A stretch of DNA of 38,078 nucleotides, from positions 1 to 38,078 of the forward strand of contig JAGYIH010000007.1 in NCBI GenBank assembly GCA_018402615.1, written 5' to 3'. The notes beneath the pieces were generated by a model. It had not been told where the DNA came from, did no database searches, and worked only from the letters and a program-made list of their open reading frames with translations. Positions 23,423 through 32,257 of this stretch are shown piece by piece. Numbering within the stretch: the first letter of the stretch is position 1; every line of letters begins with the position of its first letter. The stretch comes from Aquiluna sp. Its GTDB lineage: Bacteria; Actinomycetota; Actinomycetes; Actinomycetales; Microbacteriaceae. Both the position numbers and the translations under genes were made by a program.

Positions 23423-25099
23423 TCAGATTCCCGAGGAATCTGCAACTTCTTGCGAAGCGCTCTTATCTCGAAGCGGAATCTCCTTGATGAAGAAGCTGAT
23501 CACGAACGCGATGCCAACAAAGATTGTTGCCAACAAAAAGACATTCAGCGCGGAGTCAACAAAGCCAATTCGGAACGGCAAAGTGAGTCGCTCATCAGCA
23601 CCAATTAGGAACGAGCTGTCCACGGTTATCTCGGCAGCGCCTTCGGCACCATCTTGCAGCAGTCGAATTATCTCTGCGTTTGCCGGGTCGCTGGTGACTG
23701 CTCTATCTGAGAGAGCTTCTGCAAGCCCTGCCTTTACTTCCTCGTTGTCAAAGGCGCCAACAATTTTTGAGGTGACCTGCGAGAACAGAATTGACATGAA
23801 CACGGCAACTCCAAAGGTGCCACCCATCTGCCTGAAGAACGTAATGGAACTGGTGGCAACACCAATGTCTCTGCCGTGGACGCTGTTCTGTGAGGCAACC
23901 GTGGTGGTTTGCAATAGCTGCCCAAGCCCAAGACCGATCATGACCATGCCGATTGAAACCACCCAGACCGGGATGCTGGCATCGAGCACAAGTAATAGGT
24001 ATAGGTAACCGGTCAAAAGTATCCCGGTGCCAAGGTTGAAAAAGATTCGATACTTGCCAGTCTTGCTCATGAGCCGGCCGGAGACGATAGAGGAGACCAT
24101 TAGCCCTCCAACCATTGGCAGCATCAACAGTCCAGCCTCAGTTGGGCTCGCTCCGTAGACAACCTGCAGCACCAGTGGCAGGGTGATCATGCCGCCGAAC
24201 ATTCCAATGCCGATGATGAAGCCCATCAATTGAGTTCTTGCAAAGGTTGGCTCGCTGAAGAGCTTTAGCGGCAATAGCGCTGCGTCCTTCATTTTGCGCT
24301 CGATCAAAATGAAGGAGATGATTCCGGTTGTTCCCAACAGATACATTGCAATGGACAGCGGGCTGGACCAGCCCCACTCCCTGCCCTGCTCGGCAACCAG
24401 CAAAAATGGCACCACCGCTATCACGATCGTGACCGCTCCCCACCAGTCAATCTTTTGTGGTCTGGGGTTATGCGGGATGTGTAGAAAGCGCAGCACCATG
24501 AATAGCGAAACCGCTCCGATTGGCAGGTTCATCAAAAACACCCAGCGCCAGCCGTCCAGGAACAGAAACTCATCAACCCCGGCAAATGCACCACCAATAA
24601 CTGGTCCGGCCACTGAAGAGGTTCCAAAGACTGCGAGGAACATGCCCTGGTAACGGGCACGCTCTCGCGGCGGAACGATGTCGGCAACGATTGTGAGTGC
24701 GAGTGAGAACAGACCACCAGCCCCCAGGCCCTGGAAGGCACGGAATATCGCTAACTCAAACATCGAACCAGCCAGCCCGGTTGCAAGTGACCCCGCAATG
24801 AAAATCAAAATGGCAATTAGAAACAGTGGGCGACGCCCAAAGATGTCCCCGAGCTTGCCGTAGATCGGCGTGCTAACGGTTGAGGTGATCAGGTAGGCGG
24901 TGGTGGCCCAGGCCTGCAGCGCAAGACCATCAAGGTCATCTGCGATGGTTCGCATTGCCGTTGAGACAACCGATTGGTCCAAAGCGGCCAAGAACATACC
25001 CGACATCAGTCCCATGAGGACTATCCAGATCTGACGCTGAGTCATGGTTCCAGACTGAGCGGCCTGTTTTGCGGCTTCCCGCGAATTTTTCGAGGCCAA
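23423..25099 (-). CDS. MFS transporter, DHA2 family (EmrB/QacA-like, 14 helices)
   Basis: A 558-residue drug:H+ antiporter-type exporter. Helix 1 carries the DHA2 motif LDQSVVSTAMRTIA. The loop 2-3 motif A is GKLGDIFGRRPL, and RYQGMFLAVFGTSSVAGPVIGG is motif C. An extended loop before the last helix and a charged C-terminal tail are usual for this group. TTG 25099 is preceded by GGAAAG at a 6-nt spacing. It is divergent from the carboxypeptidase gene across 27 bp. Substrate not predictable. Confidence 0.93.
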   Translation of the reverse strand: MASKNSREAAKQAAQSGTMTQRQIWIVLMGLMSGMFLAALDQSVVSTAMRTIADDLDGLALQAWATTAYLITSTVSTPIYGKLGDIFGRRPLFLIAILIFIAGSLATGLAGSMFELAIFRAFQGLGAGGLFSLALTIVADIVPPRERARYQGMFLAVFGTSSVAGPVIGGAFAGVDEFLFLDGWRWVFLMNLPIGAVSLFMVLRFLHIPHNPRPQKIDWWGAVTIVIAVVPFLLVAEQGREWGWSSPLSIAMYLLGTTGIISFILIERKMKDAALLPLKLFSEPTFARTQLMGFIIGIGMFGGMITLPLVLQVVYGASPTEAGLLMLPMVGGLMVSSIVSGRLMSKTGKYRIFFNLGTGILLTGYLYLLLVLDASIPVWVVSIGMVMIGLGLGQLLQTTTVASQNSVHGRDIGVATSSITFFRQMGGTFGVAVFMSILFSQVTSKIVGAFDNEEVKAGLAEALSDRAVTSDPANAEIIRLLQDGAEGAAEITVDSSFLIGADERLTLPFRIGFVDSALNVFLLATIFVGIAFVISFFIKEIPLRDKSASQEVADSSGI

Positions 25100-25126
25100 A
25101 TGCTTTCCAAGATTTAGGGTGGGTAG

Positions 25127-25966
25127 GTGCCCAAGTCTAACTCTCTGAAACGCAATCCCTTATTTGTGTTTGGGCCGCCCATTGCCTTGCTGTCCCTCGG
25201 GGTTTCACTGATTGTGCAGCCAGGCTCCTTTGGCGCGAGTGACCACCCAATGATTTTGGAGCGCATCAAAGAGCGTGAGGCTACCGGCTGGGTAGTTCCC
25301 ACCCCTGCGCTAACTGATTATCTCTACCCCCGACTTGCAACTGAATTTCCAACCAGCAACTGGTTGATTGTGAATAAGAGCCGACCGCTGAATCCAATTG
25401 ATTTTGCACCAGCAGACTTGCGGGCAATGGAAAGCTCAAGCTCGCTTGACAACTCGCGTGGTCTTCGGCTCACCGATGCTGCTGCCACCGCTCTTGAGCG
25501 AATGGCAGCGCAGATGTACTTAGACCAAGCGGGGCAAATGTTTGTGAACTCCGCCTACCGGACCTACGACTACCAGGGCGAGCTGTTCCTGCAAAAGATT
25601 GATCAGTACGGTCAGGCCGAAGCGCTCTTGAGAAGTGCAAAGGCCGGATACTCAGAACACCAGACCGGGTTGGCCGTGGATGTCTCGGTACCAGCCCAGG
25701 GCTGCGCAATCATGGCCTGCTTTGGTGACACCGCTGGCGGCAAGTGGATTGCGGAGAACTCCTGGCGCTTCGGGTATGTGATTCGTTACGAGCAGGAGAC
25801 TTCTCAGATAACCGGTTACACCTACGAGCCCTGGCACCTCAGATACATTGGCGTTCCACTGGCAAAGATGTATCACGAATCTGGAATGAATACCCTTGAA
25901 GAATTTTGGTCTCTACCGCCGGCGCCGTTTTACCCTCAGGAAATAACTGCGTCCACCAGCGACTGA
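25127..25966 (+). CDS. D-alanyl-D-alanine carboxypeptidase, M15 (VanY/DacY) family
   Basis: A 279-residue zinc peptidase that trims peptidoglycan stem peptides. An N-terminal hydrophobic helix (residues 10-30) exports and anchors it. Metallopeptidase motifs are SAYRTYDYQ, the SEHQTGLAVDVS zinc motif (His and Asp ligands) and the C-terminal EPWHLRYIG (catalytic Glu, third ligand His). The start at GTG 25127 is the only one that keeps the full membrane segment. The last 31 nt overlap the 3' end of convergent pgm. No vancomycin-resistance genes are nearby, so it is a housekeeping enzyme. Confidence 0.92.
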   Translation: MPKSNSLKRNPLFVFGPPIALLSLGVSLIVQPGSFGASDHPMILERIKEREATGWVVPTPALTDYLYPRLATEFPTSNWLIVNKSRPLNPIDFAPADLRAMESSSSLDNSRGLRLTDAAATALERMAAQMYLDQAGQMFVNSAYRTYDYQGELFLQKIDQYGQAEALLRSAKAGYSEHQTGLAVDVSVPAQGCAIMACFGDTAGGKWIAENSWRFGYVIRYEQETSQITGYTYEPWHLRYIGVPLAKMYHESGMNTLEEFWSLPPAPFYPQEITASTSD

Positions 25967-27558
25967 GCCTCTGCCAGCACCTGATCCAGATGCTGATCAG
26001 ACACAAAAGATTCTCCGTAGATCTTGTAGACGTCTTCGGTTCCGGAGGGCCTAGCCGCAAACCAGGCATTTTCCGTTGAGACCTTCACGCCCCCGAGTGC
26101 ACCACCGGAAGTTGCATGGGTCTCAATCTTCATGATCTGCTCGCCAGCCAGTTTTTTGGCTGCCACATCGTTAGCCGTGAGCTTTGCAAGCTTTGCTTTT
26201 TGACTCAGGGTTGCGGGAGCATCTACTCGACGGTAGCTGGGTTCGCCAAACTCCTGCGTTAGCTGGGCATATCGTTCGGAGGGGCTTACCCGGTTGGCCG
26301 CTTCCATCTCGGCAGCCAAAAGGCACATGATCAAACCATCCTTGTCGGTAGACCAGGGCTGCCCATCGAGTCTCAAAAATGATGCGCCAGCGGATTCCTC
26401 GCCACCAAAACCAATGCTGCCCTCGCTAAGACCTTCGACAAACCACTTGAAGCCAACGGGAACCTCAACGAGTTTCTGGCCCAGGTGTTCGACAACCTTG
26501 TTGATGATCGATGAGGAAACCATGGTCTTGCCAACCGCCGAATCCTCATTCCAGCCCTTGCGTGACTTGTAGAGGTAATCAATTGAGACCGCGAGAAAGT
26601 GGTTTGGATTCATTAGGCCTGAGTCTGCAGTCACGATGCCGTGACGATCTGCATCGGCATCGTTACCAGTGGAAATGTCAAAACTAGCCCGATTCTCAAT
26701 CAGCGAAGCCATCGCATACTGGCTTGAGCAGTCCATGCGAATCTTGCCGTCCCAGTCCAGTGGCATGAAGCCAAACTGCGGGTCAACGCTCTCGTTTATT
26801 ACCGTGAGTTCCAGCTTGTAGTGGTCTGCGATGGCACCCCAGTAGTCAACTGAAGCACCGCCCAGTGGGTCAGCGCCAATGCGCAGTCCCGAGGAGCGAA
26901 TCAGCTCCATGTTCAAAACTTGGTCCAGCTGAGTGACGTAATTGGTTTTGAAGTCAAAGGTTTGCGGGTTGGGCTTTGCTCTTTTCACACCCGCCAGATT
27001 TGCAAGCAATAACTCATTGGCTCGGTTTGCAATCCAACCGGTGGCATCCGAATCTGCTGGGCCACCGTGAGGCGGGTTGTATTTGATGCCGCCATCGGCA
27101 GGTGGGTTGTGGCTTGGGGTGATCACGATGCCATCGGCCAGGGACTCAGAGCCTCTGGGAAGCTGGTTGTTGTGGTCGATGATGGCCACCGAGACCGCAG
27201 GTGTCGGAGTGAAGCGGTTCTGGGAATCGATCATTGCCAAAACTGAGTTGCCAGCCAAGACCTCAAGGACGCTTAGTTGAGCAGGTTCACTCAGGGAGTG
27301 GGTGTCACGACCGATATAGATAGGTCCCCCGTAGCCCTGAATAGCTCGGTATTCAACTATGGCCTGGGTGATGGCGAGAATGTGGTTTTCATTAAAGGAG
27401 GTACTGAAGGAGCTGCCGCGGTGACCACTTGTGCCAAAGGCAACTTTTTGTTCTGGCAAGTTCGCATCGGGCTTTAGGTCAAAGTAGGCGGCCGTTAGGG
27501 CCGAAATGTCAATTAGGTCTTTGGCCAACGCTTGCTGGCCAGCACGGGAGTGAACCAC
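25936..27558 (-). CDS. pgm: Phosphoglucomutase (alpha-D-glucose phosphate-specific)
   Basis: A 540-residue cytoplasmic enzyme interconverting glucose 1-phosphate and glucose 6-phosphate, feeding glycogen and UDP-glucose synthesis. The phosphoserine loop TPSHNPP holds Ser149. The Mg2+ loop is GNDADADRHG, the sugar loop GGEESAGASF and the phosphate-binding loop RPSGTEDVYKIYGES. The start region (MVHSRAGQQALAKDLIDIS) aligns with E. coli Pgm, which supports GTG 27558. It lies 3 nt after a small membrane protein gene and is probably transcribed with it. Confidence 0.96.
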   Translation of the reverse strand: MVHSRAGQQALAKDLIDISALTAAYFDLKPDANLPEQKVAFGTSGHRGSSFSTSFNENHILAITQAIVEYRAIQGYGGPIYIGRDTHSLSEPAQLSVLEVLAGNSVLAMIDSQNRFTPTPAVSVAIIDHNNQLPRGSESLADGIVITPSHNPPADGGIKYNPPHGGPADSDATGWIANRANELLLANLAGVKRAKPNPQTFDFKTNYVTQLDQVLNMELIRSSGLRIGADPLGGASVDYWGAIADHYKLELTVINESVDPQFGFMPLDWDGKIRMDCSSQYAMASLIENRASFDISTGNDADADRHGIVTADSGLMNPNHFLAVSIDYLYKSRKGWNEDSAVGKTMVSSSIINKVVEHLGQKLVEVPVGFKWFVEGLSEGSIGFGGEESAGASFLRLDGQPWSTDKDGLIMCLLAAEMEAANRVSPSERYAQLTQEFGEPSYRRVDAPATLSQKAKLAKLTANDVAAKKLAGEQIMKIETHATSGGALGGVKVSTENAWFAARPSGTEDVYKIYGESFVSDQHLDQVLAEAQSLVDAVIS

Positions 27559-27561
27559 GGC

Positions 27562-27957
27562 TTAGGCCCTTGGGTTTCTTTTGATAAGTAAGAGAGCGTA
27601 TGCAGCGCTAAAGCCAAACCCAATCAGAGCATAAAGAATTACGAACCAATTCACACCGGTTGGGATAAATAGCGTCAGTACTCCAAGTCCAAAGGCGCTT
27701 ATGAGCATCACCCGCGCACCCCAAAGCACTCCGGCATCCGTTGCCTTTAGGGAAACCACGAACATGTTTCCGGCAAGAGCTACCAATCCAACACCAATCA
27801 TCTGCATGGCCCAATCTAGGTTTTGGTTGCCCGCTAAGCCAAGCAAGTCTGTGAACAGTCGCGGGGCAGCAATCAGCACCGCAGCGCTGACTGCGAAAAC
27901 CAGTGCTCCAAGTCTGAGCACTCCCCTGAGTCTTTGAACATCGCCGCGTTTATTCAT
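27562..27957 (-). CDS. Small membrane protein of unknown function, four predicted helices
   Basis: A 131-residue hydrophobic protein with a basic N-terminus, four transmembrane segments (about residues 15-35, 47-66, 77-95, 102-123) and a basic C-terminus. I do not recognise the family. ATG 27957 lacks a Shine-Dalgarno but has TACGAT ending 6 nt upstream, indicating a leaderless transcript. It is the first gene of a two-gene unit with pgm and is divergent from pheA. The intact reading frame and promoter make it a real gene. Confidence 0.8.
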   Translation of the reverse strand: MNKRGDVQRLRGVLRLGALVFAVSAAVLIAAPRLFTDLLGLAGNQNLDWAMQMIGVGLVALAGNMFVVSLKATDAGVLWGARVMLISAFGLGVLTLFIPTGVNWFVILYALIGFGFSAAYALLLIKRNPRA

Positions 27958-27963
27958 AAAGGC

Positions 27964-27969
27964 ATCGTA
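27964..27969 (-). promoter_or_regulatory. Leaderless -10 box of the membrane protein-pgm operon
   Basis: TACGAT on the minus strand, then 6 nt, then ATG 27957. Confidence 0.5.
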
Positions 27970-27996
27970 TTCCTAACTGGAATTGTGTGCCTGCCC

Positions 27997-28002
27997 TAAT
28001 CT
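27997..28002 (+). promoter_or_regulatory. Leaderless -10 box of pheA
   Basis: TAATCT, then 6 nt (GTATGC), then ATG 28009. Initiation would coincide with the start codon. Confidence 0.6.
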
Positions 28003-28008
28003 GTATGC

Positions 28009-28932
28009 ATGTCTGTGGCACTTCGCATCGCTTACCTGGGTCCGGCCGGAACCTTCACTGAAATGGCTGCCGGACAACTTCCGCATGCGGACAAGGCCCA
28101 ACTGATTCCAGTTGCATCGGTAACCGACGCGCTAGACGCCGTTTTAGAGAGCTCAGCAGATCGCGCGGTGATTCCCATTGAGAACTCAATCGAGGGTGGC
28201 GTCTCCGCAACCTCCGATGCCTTGGCGCAGATATCCGGTATCCAGATCTATGGCGAATGCCTGGTTCCAGTCCGCTTCGACCTTATGGCCAAGGCTGGTA
28301 GCAAGCTTGCAGAAATTAAGGACGTGCTCACACACCCCGTCGCCTACGCACAGTCGCGCAAGTGGCTGGAGCAAAACCTTAGTGAGCACTCTCACATCCC
28401 TGCCGCTTCGACAGCGGCGGCTGCCAAGGCGCTTGCCGCAGGAGCGGTTGCCGATGCGGCCATTGCTGCAACCGCAGCCGCAGCGCTCTATGGGTTAGAG
28501 ATTCTGGCAACAGATATTGGTGAAAACAAAGAGGCTCAGACCAGGTTTATTGAGGTTGGTAGAAGCGGCAAGTCTGCCTCCAAGACCGGATACGACAAGA
28601 CCAGCGTCGTGGTTGAACTACCCGGAGATAAGCCCGGTGGACTGTTGGAGATGCTCGAGCAGTTTGCGGCTAGAGGCGTAAATCTCTCTCGGATTGAGTC
28701 AAGACCGGTTGGCGATCGCTTCGGGCGTTACCGGTTCAACATTGATGCGCAGGGTCACGTCGAGGACGAGGCAATTGCAGAGGCTCTGATGGGGCTGCAC
28801 CGGTTTAGTCCAAAGGTGATCTTCCTAGGTTCCTACCCCAGGGCCGATAGAAGTGAGTCGGTTCACCTTGGCAATAATGAAAACTCGGACTATCAGTCCG
28901 CTAAGGACTGGCTCGAGGGCTTGCGCGGCTAG
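28009..28932 (+). CDS. pheA: Prephenate dehydratase
   Basis: A 307-residue stand-alone prephenate dehydratase that converts prephenate to phenylpyruvate for phenylalanine synthesis. The catalytic domain spans residues 4-185: YLGPAGTFTEMAA, IPIENSIEGGVSATSD and the TRF active-site motif in EAQTRFIEVGR. The ACT regulatory domain follows (about 200-280) with GGLLEMLEQFAARGVNLSRIESRP, the phenylalanine-binding ESRP signature. There is no chorismate mutase fusion, as is usual in Actinobacteria. Its stop shares CTAG with the convergent lipid kinase gene. Confidence 0.96.
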   Translation: MSVALRIAYLGPAGTFTEMAAGQLPHADKAQLIPVASVTDALDAVLESSADRAVIPIENSIEGGVSATSDALAQISGIQIYGECLVPVRFDLMAKAGSKLAEIKDVLTHPVAYAQSRKWLEQNLSEHSHIPAASTAAAAKALAAGAVADAAIAATAAAALYGLEILATDIGENKEAQTRFIEVGRSGKSASKTGYDKTSVVVELPGDKPGGLLEMLEQFAARGVNLSRIESRPVGDRFGRYRFNIDAQGHVEDEAIAEALMGLHRFSPKVIFLGSYPRADRSESVHLGNNENSDYQSAKDWLEGLRG

Positions 28933-29861
28933 ATAGAGATTCGCAAACCCTTCGGGATCACCGTGAACTCCGCGTGAGTGACCTCAAACATCGGGTCACC
29001 ATCGAGCTGCATTAGCGCCGGGCTCTTTGGGGTGATTGAGATTCTGGCGCCGTTGAAGTGCTCCAGGGTCTTCACATTGGCAGTTGCATCAAGCCACTTC
29101 CTACCAAGCGCTAGTGGCTTCACCACAAAGTTCTGCCACGTGACGCGGTTTATGAAATCGACCCAGTTCCATACCTTGCGCGGTCCAATTGCAGCCATAT
29201 CCAGTCTTGAATCATCAAGCCTGGCATCTGGCATCATCGAGATTTGCCCCGGCAACCAACCAGCATTTCCAACCAGGAGCGAGTAGCTCTTCAGGGTTCT
29301 AGGGGAGGCCTGATCAACCACCACCTCGAAGCGCTCGAACTTGAGCGGTAGAAACTTCAGGCTTGCTTCGAGGTAGGCGATCCAACCAATCTGCTTTTTG
29401 CGCTTGCTGTTGGTTGAGGCCATCAACTTGGCATCCATGCCAAGCCCTGCCATGCCGGTGAAGTAAAACTCGTAGGTCTGGCCAAATACGTCAAAAACCT
29501 TGGCAACTCCAAGGTCAATTGCGAATTCTGGCTTGGATAGTGATCTGATAGCGGCTGTCTCCAGGTTGTTCACCGGCAGCTTTAGATTGCGAGCGAGAAT
29601 ATTCCCGGTCCCAATTGGCAGGATGCCAATCACGACATCGCTTTTTGCAACCGCTTCGACAACAGCGCGCAGCGTGCCATCGCCTCCTGCAACCACGATT
29701 CGGTCCATGCCAAGCTCGAGCGCTTGGATGCCGGCGTCATAGCCACCGGATTGAGCATCGGTAGGGAAAAGAAAAATTTCTTGGCTGGTTACTTGCTGTA
29801 AAGCTTTTTTAGCTTTAGCTCAGAGATCTTCTCCGGGTTATAAACAGCTTAACTGCATCAC
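28929..29861 (-). CDS. Diacylglycerol kinase family lipid kinase; N-terminal part frameshifted in this sequence
   Basis: A DAGK-catalytic family enzyme (YegS/DgkB-like) phosphorylating lipids. The intact part (28929-29708, 259 residues) has GGDGTLRAVVEAV, GILPIGTGNILARNL and the C-terminal lobe ending FTVIPKGLRISI. The first Met of that part is internal. The same frame continues upstream through FPTDAQSGGYDAGIQALELG, then meets a TGA. The missing beginning (NPEKISEL) is in another frame near 29810-29840. GTG 29861, preceded by TAGGCT 6 nt upstream, is the likely true start. Two or so indels between 29780 and 29855 separate the pieces; they mark the edge of a noisy interval and are probably sequence errors. 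Confidence 0.82.
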
Positions 29862-29867
29862 CCTGAG

Positions 29868-29873
29868 AGCCTA
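29868..29873 (-). promoter_or_regulatory. Leaderless -10 box of the lipid kinase gene
   Basis: TAGGCT on the minus strand, then 6 nt, then GTG 29861. It lies back to back with the serS box at 29890-29895. Confidence 0.45.
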
Positions 29874-29889
29874 ACGGCATTGCTAAAGG

Positions 29890-29895
29890 TAGGCT
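29890..29895 (+). promoter_or_regulatory. Leaderless -10 box of serS
   Basis: TAGGCT, then 7 nt, then GTG 29903 (VIDLN, the canonical beginning of seryl-tRNA synthetase). Confidence 0.5.
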
Positions 29896-29902
29896 TTAGC
29901 CC

Positions 29903-31150
29903 GTGATTGACCTGAATTTACCGTGAGAACCCCGATCTGGTGCGGCCTGCAGGCTGCCAGGGGTAAGGACGAAGGGCTGGTCGACCTTTGCAATCACCTC
30001 GCATTCAAAAGCGTGCTGCGCTTTTGAATACGAAACTTTGCGAGCGCAAAACAAAAATGCCCACGGGCAAGTTAGTTGCCGCAGCTCCCAAGGAAGAAAA
30101 AGCAGCGCTAATTGCCAAGGGTCACCAGATGGCCGCGGGATGTAAAGACCCTGAGGCCAGTGCCAACCAAGCCGACACCGAGCTGATGCTGGTTCTAAAC
30201 AAGATTGAAAACGTAATCATTGACGGCGTTCCAGCCAGGGTGGCGAAGACGACTTCATTTTGCTCAGAGGCCGTCCGCCAGTTTGACTTTGTCCCCGCGA
30301 CTACGCTTCAATTGGGTGTGGACCCAGATGTGACGGACATTGAGCGCGGGGTCAAGATTTCGTGGCCCAGGTTCTACTTTTGAAGGGAATGGCGCAAGGC
30401 TTGAGCTTGGGTTCTGATGCAGATGGCCCTAGACCGTTTCCCAAAGGCTGGCTTCACGGCACTGATTACCCCAACCTTGGTAAAGCCATCGATTATGCAG
30501 GGCACGGTTCTTAAGGCGAGCACTGCAGAGATTTACTACCTTCCAGCAGACGATCTGTATTTGACCGGCACCAGCGAGGTTGCCCTGGCCGGTTATCACA
30601 GCGAAGAAATTCTGGATTCTTGGATACACCAAAGAGATACGCCGGTTGGTCCATCTGGGTTACTGCCGGGAGGCCGGAAGCTACGGCAAGGATGTAACAG
30701 GGATATTGTGAGTGCACCAGTTCAACAAGCTTGAGATGTTTAGCTACTGCAGGCCAGAGGATGCCTGGGGCCGAGCACGAGCGACTACTGGTTGGCAGGA
30801 CAGATGCTGCAGGCCTGTGAACTTCCATCGGGTGATTGACGTTGCGGTTCGGGGGACCCGTTCCTCTGCCGCCAAGAAGTACGACGTTGAGGCCTGGGTT
30901 CCATTCAAGAGCGCTACCGCGAACTAACTTCAACCTCAAACTGCACCACTTACCAGGCCAGAAGACTAAACACCTGCCATCGCGATGAAAACGTAAGCCA
31001 AAGACTGCCGCGACCCTGAACGGAATCCCGGCAACCACCCGCTGGCTGGTTGCGATTCTGAGAATCACCAGCAGGCCGATGGCAGCGTGTTGATTCCAAA
31101 GGCACTTAGGCCATACTCGAGGTGCCGAGCGGACACCGCTTAGAGATAAT
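29903..31150 (+). pseudogene. serS: Seryl-tRNA synthetase, interrupted by many small indels (probably sequence errors)
   Basis: The whole enzyme can be followed in alternating frames. VIDLN at 29903 and RENPDLVR come first, then IQKRAALLNT at 30003 and YETLRAQNKNAHG at about 30031. KLVAAAPKEEKAALIAKG at 30066 and NKIENVIIDGVPA at 30200 complete the coiled-coil arm. Catalytic-core pieces follow: GVKISWPRFYFLKGM (30349), TPTLVKPSIMQGT (30468), YYLPADDLYLTGTSEVALAGYHSEEILD (motif 2 region, 30534), HQFNKLEMFSY (30712) and [14 protein letters not shown] (30868). About 1250 nt fits a 420-residue SerRS. The gene is essential and the indels are scattered and mostly single-base, so it is unlikely to be a true pseudogene. 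The 3' end is approximate. Confidence 0.88.
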
Positions 31151-31955
31151 CGGACGAGCGCCACCATTGGCTTAGACATTGATGGCACCCTGCGCATGAC
31201 GATGGCGTCTTGTCCGATGCGGTTTTGGATCAGGTGCAACGGGTGCGCTCCTTTGGGCATGAGGGTTTTCATTGCTACCGGTCGGGCAGCAGCTACGCCT
31301 ACTCGTAATCCACCAGCTCGAAATTGATAAATCACATGCGGTTTGTTCTTAACGGAGCGGTCACGATCATGTGACCGCGAACACCCAAAGGGCTTTGAAT
31401 TATTTGACGTGCAGAGCTTTGACCCAGGCGAGGTTTTACAGCAGCTTATTGAAGCTGCCAAACGCTCACTTTGCGGTTGAGGGCTGTGGATGGCGGCTGC
31501 CGCTTACAAGCCCTTCCCAAGCTATGCACTTGGTGAGCAATAACGGAGACCTGCCGGAGGAACTTTGCATCATCCGGTAAGCTGGGTGGTGGTGTTGTCA
31601 CCAGATCACGACGTTGACCAGTTCTGAAGCCAGGAAGCGGTTGGTTTGCAATCGGTTTCCTACGCAATTGGTTGCACCGCATGGTTGGACACTGCTCCCA
31701 AAGGGATTGACAGGGCCAATGGCCTGGAAAGGTGCAAGGCATGGGTTTGCAGGTAATCGGGTTCTAGTCATGGGAGATGGTCGGAATGACATTGAGATGT
31801 TTCACTGGGCAAGGTCCTTGGGAGGCCAATAATGCCTTTGCAATGGGCCAGGCCCCAGAAGAGGTGCAAAAATGAATGCTTCATCTGTGACCGCATCGGT
31901 AGATCAAGACGGTAGTAGGTGCTCGTCTTTAGAGGGCCTTGAGTTTTTTCAATAA
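31150..31955 (+). pseudogene. HAD superfamily hydrolase (Cof-type phosphatase), interrupted by small indels
   Basis: Fragments in different frames reconstruct a Cof/IIB HAD phosphatase of about 265 residues. The nucleophile motif GLDIDGTL is at about 31170, an ATGRS motif near 31278 and KGFELFDVQSFDPGEVLQQLIEAAK at 31390. KGI(D)xANGLE near 31700 and the acidic motif VLVMGDGRNDIEMF at 31763-31804 follow. It ends at TAA 31955. Its substrate is unknown; such enzymes dephosphorylate sugar phosphates or FMN/PLP. It probably overlaps the end of serS and is co-transcribed. The disruption has the same character as in serS, so it is likely an artefact. Confidence 0.78.
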
Positions 31956-31972
31956 CCACTAAACTCCTATGC

Positions 31973-32055
31973 GGAGGTCGTCTGAGCGGGTCGATGAGCT
32001 GGTCTTGAAAACCAGTGGACAGCAATGTCTCGTGGTTCGAATCCCACGGCCTCCG
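31973..32055 (+). tRNA. tRNA-Ser (anticodon TGA), with one base missing from the T stem in this sequence
   Basis: A class II tRNA. The acceptor GGAGGTC (31973-31979) pairs with GGCCTCC (32048-32054), with discriminator G at 32055. The anticodon stem CTGGT/ACCAG holds the loop CTTGAAA, anticodon TGA at 32006-32008. The variable arm is GACA-GCAA-TGTC. The T arm reads GTGG-TTCGAAT-CCCAC: the 3' strand has CCCAC but the 5' strand lacks the third G expected of GTGGG. It lies within the interval of broken genes, so a dropped base in a G run is the simplest explanation. Confidence 0.93.
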
Positions 32056-32257
32056 CTATTGAATTTGACACTTTCCACGTCTTTTATGGCCGTTCTAGGT
32101 GCGCTGGAAAAATTGTAAAAATCCACACCATAACATTTCCCCGTATCGTTATCCGAATGTGCGCTTTCAATTTAATTCCAAACCGCATCCCGCTGGAGTT
32201 CTGAATGGCCTCATTTTCGAGGTTCAGAGAATTCACGAAACATTTGAAAGGACAACA
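32056..32257. other. Intergenic region upstream of the sugar ABC operon
   Basis: About 200 nt without a gene. It contains TTGACA at 32065-32070, but the nearest -10-like sequence (TATGGC, 32085-32090) is only 14 nt away. GAAAGGA just before ATG 32258 is a clear ribosome-binding site. A sugar-responsive operator would be expected here, but none can be defined because the base quality appears poor. Confidence 0.4.

Noticed and set aside
30003..30063. Three adjacent inverted repeats (11-bp ATTCAAAAGCG stem, TTTGCG/CGCAAA, TGCCC/GGGCA) that look like an RNA element
   Set aside because: They lie inside serS and each codes for expected SerRS residues in one frame or another (IQKRAALLNT, ETLRAQNKNAHG). 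Coincidence of coding sequence is the simpler explanation.
29988..30927. Several short plus-strand frames that might be read as novel small genes
   Set aside because: They are consecutive pieces of one seryl-tRNA synthetase in different frames.
30511..31461. A 316-codon open frame on the minus strand opposite serS
   Set aside because: It mirrors recognisable SerRS coding sequence on the plus strand, has no family features, and is long only because the true frame is broken by indels.
32065..32090. TTGACA as the -35 of a promoter for the sugar operon
   Set aside because: The nearest -10-like sequence is only 14 nt away, and bases in this interval are unreliable, so it is not listed as a promoter.
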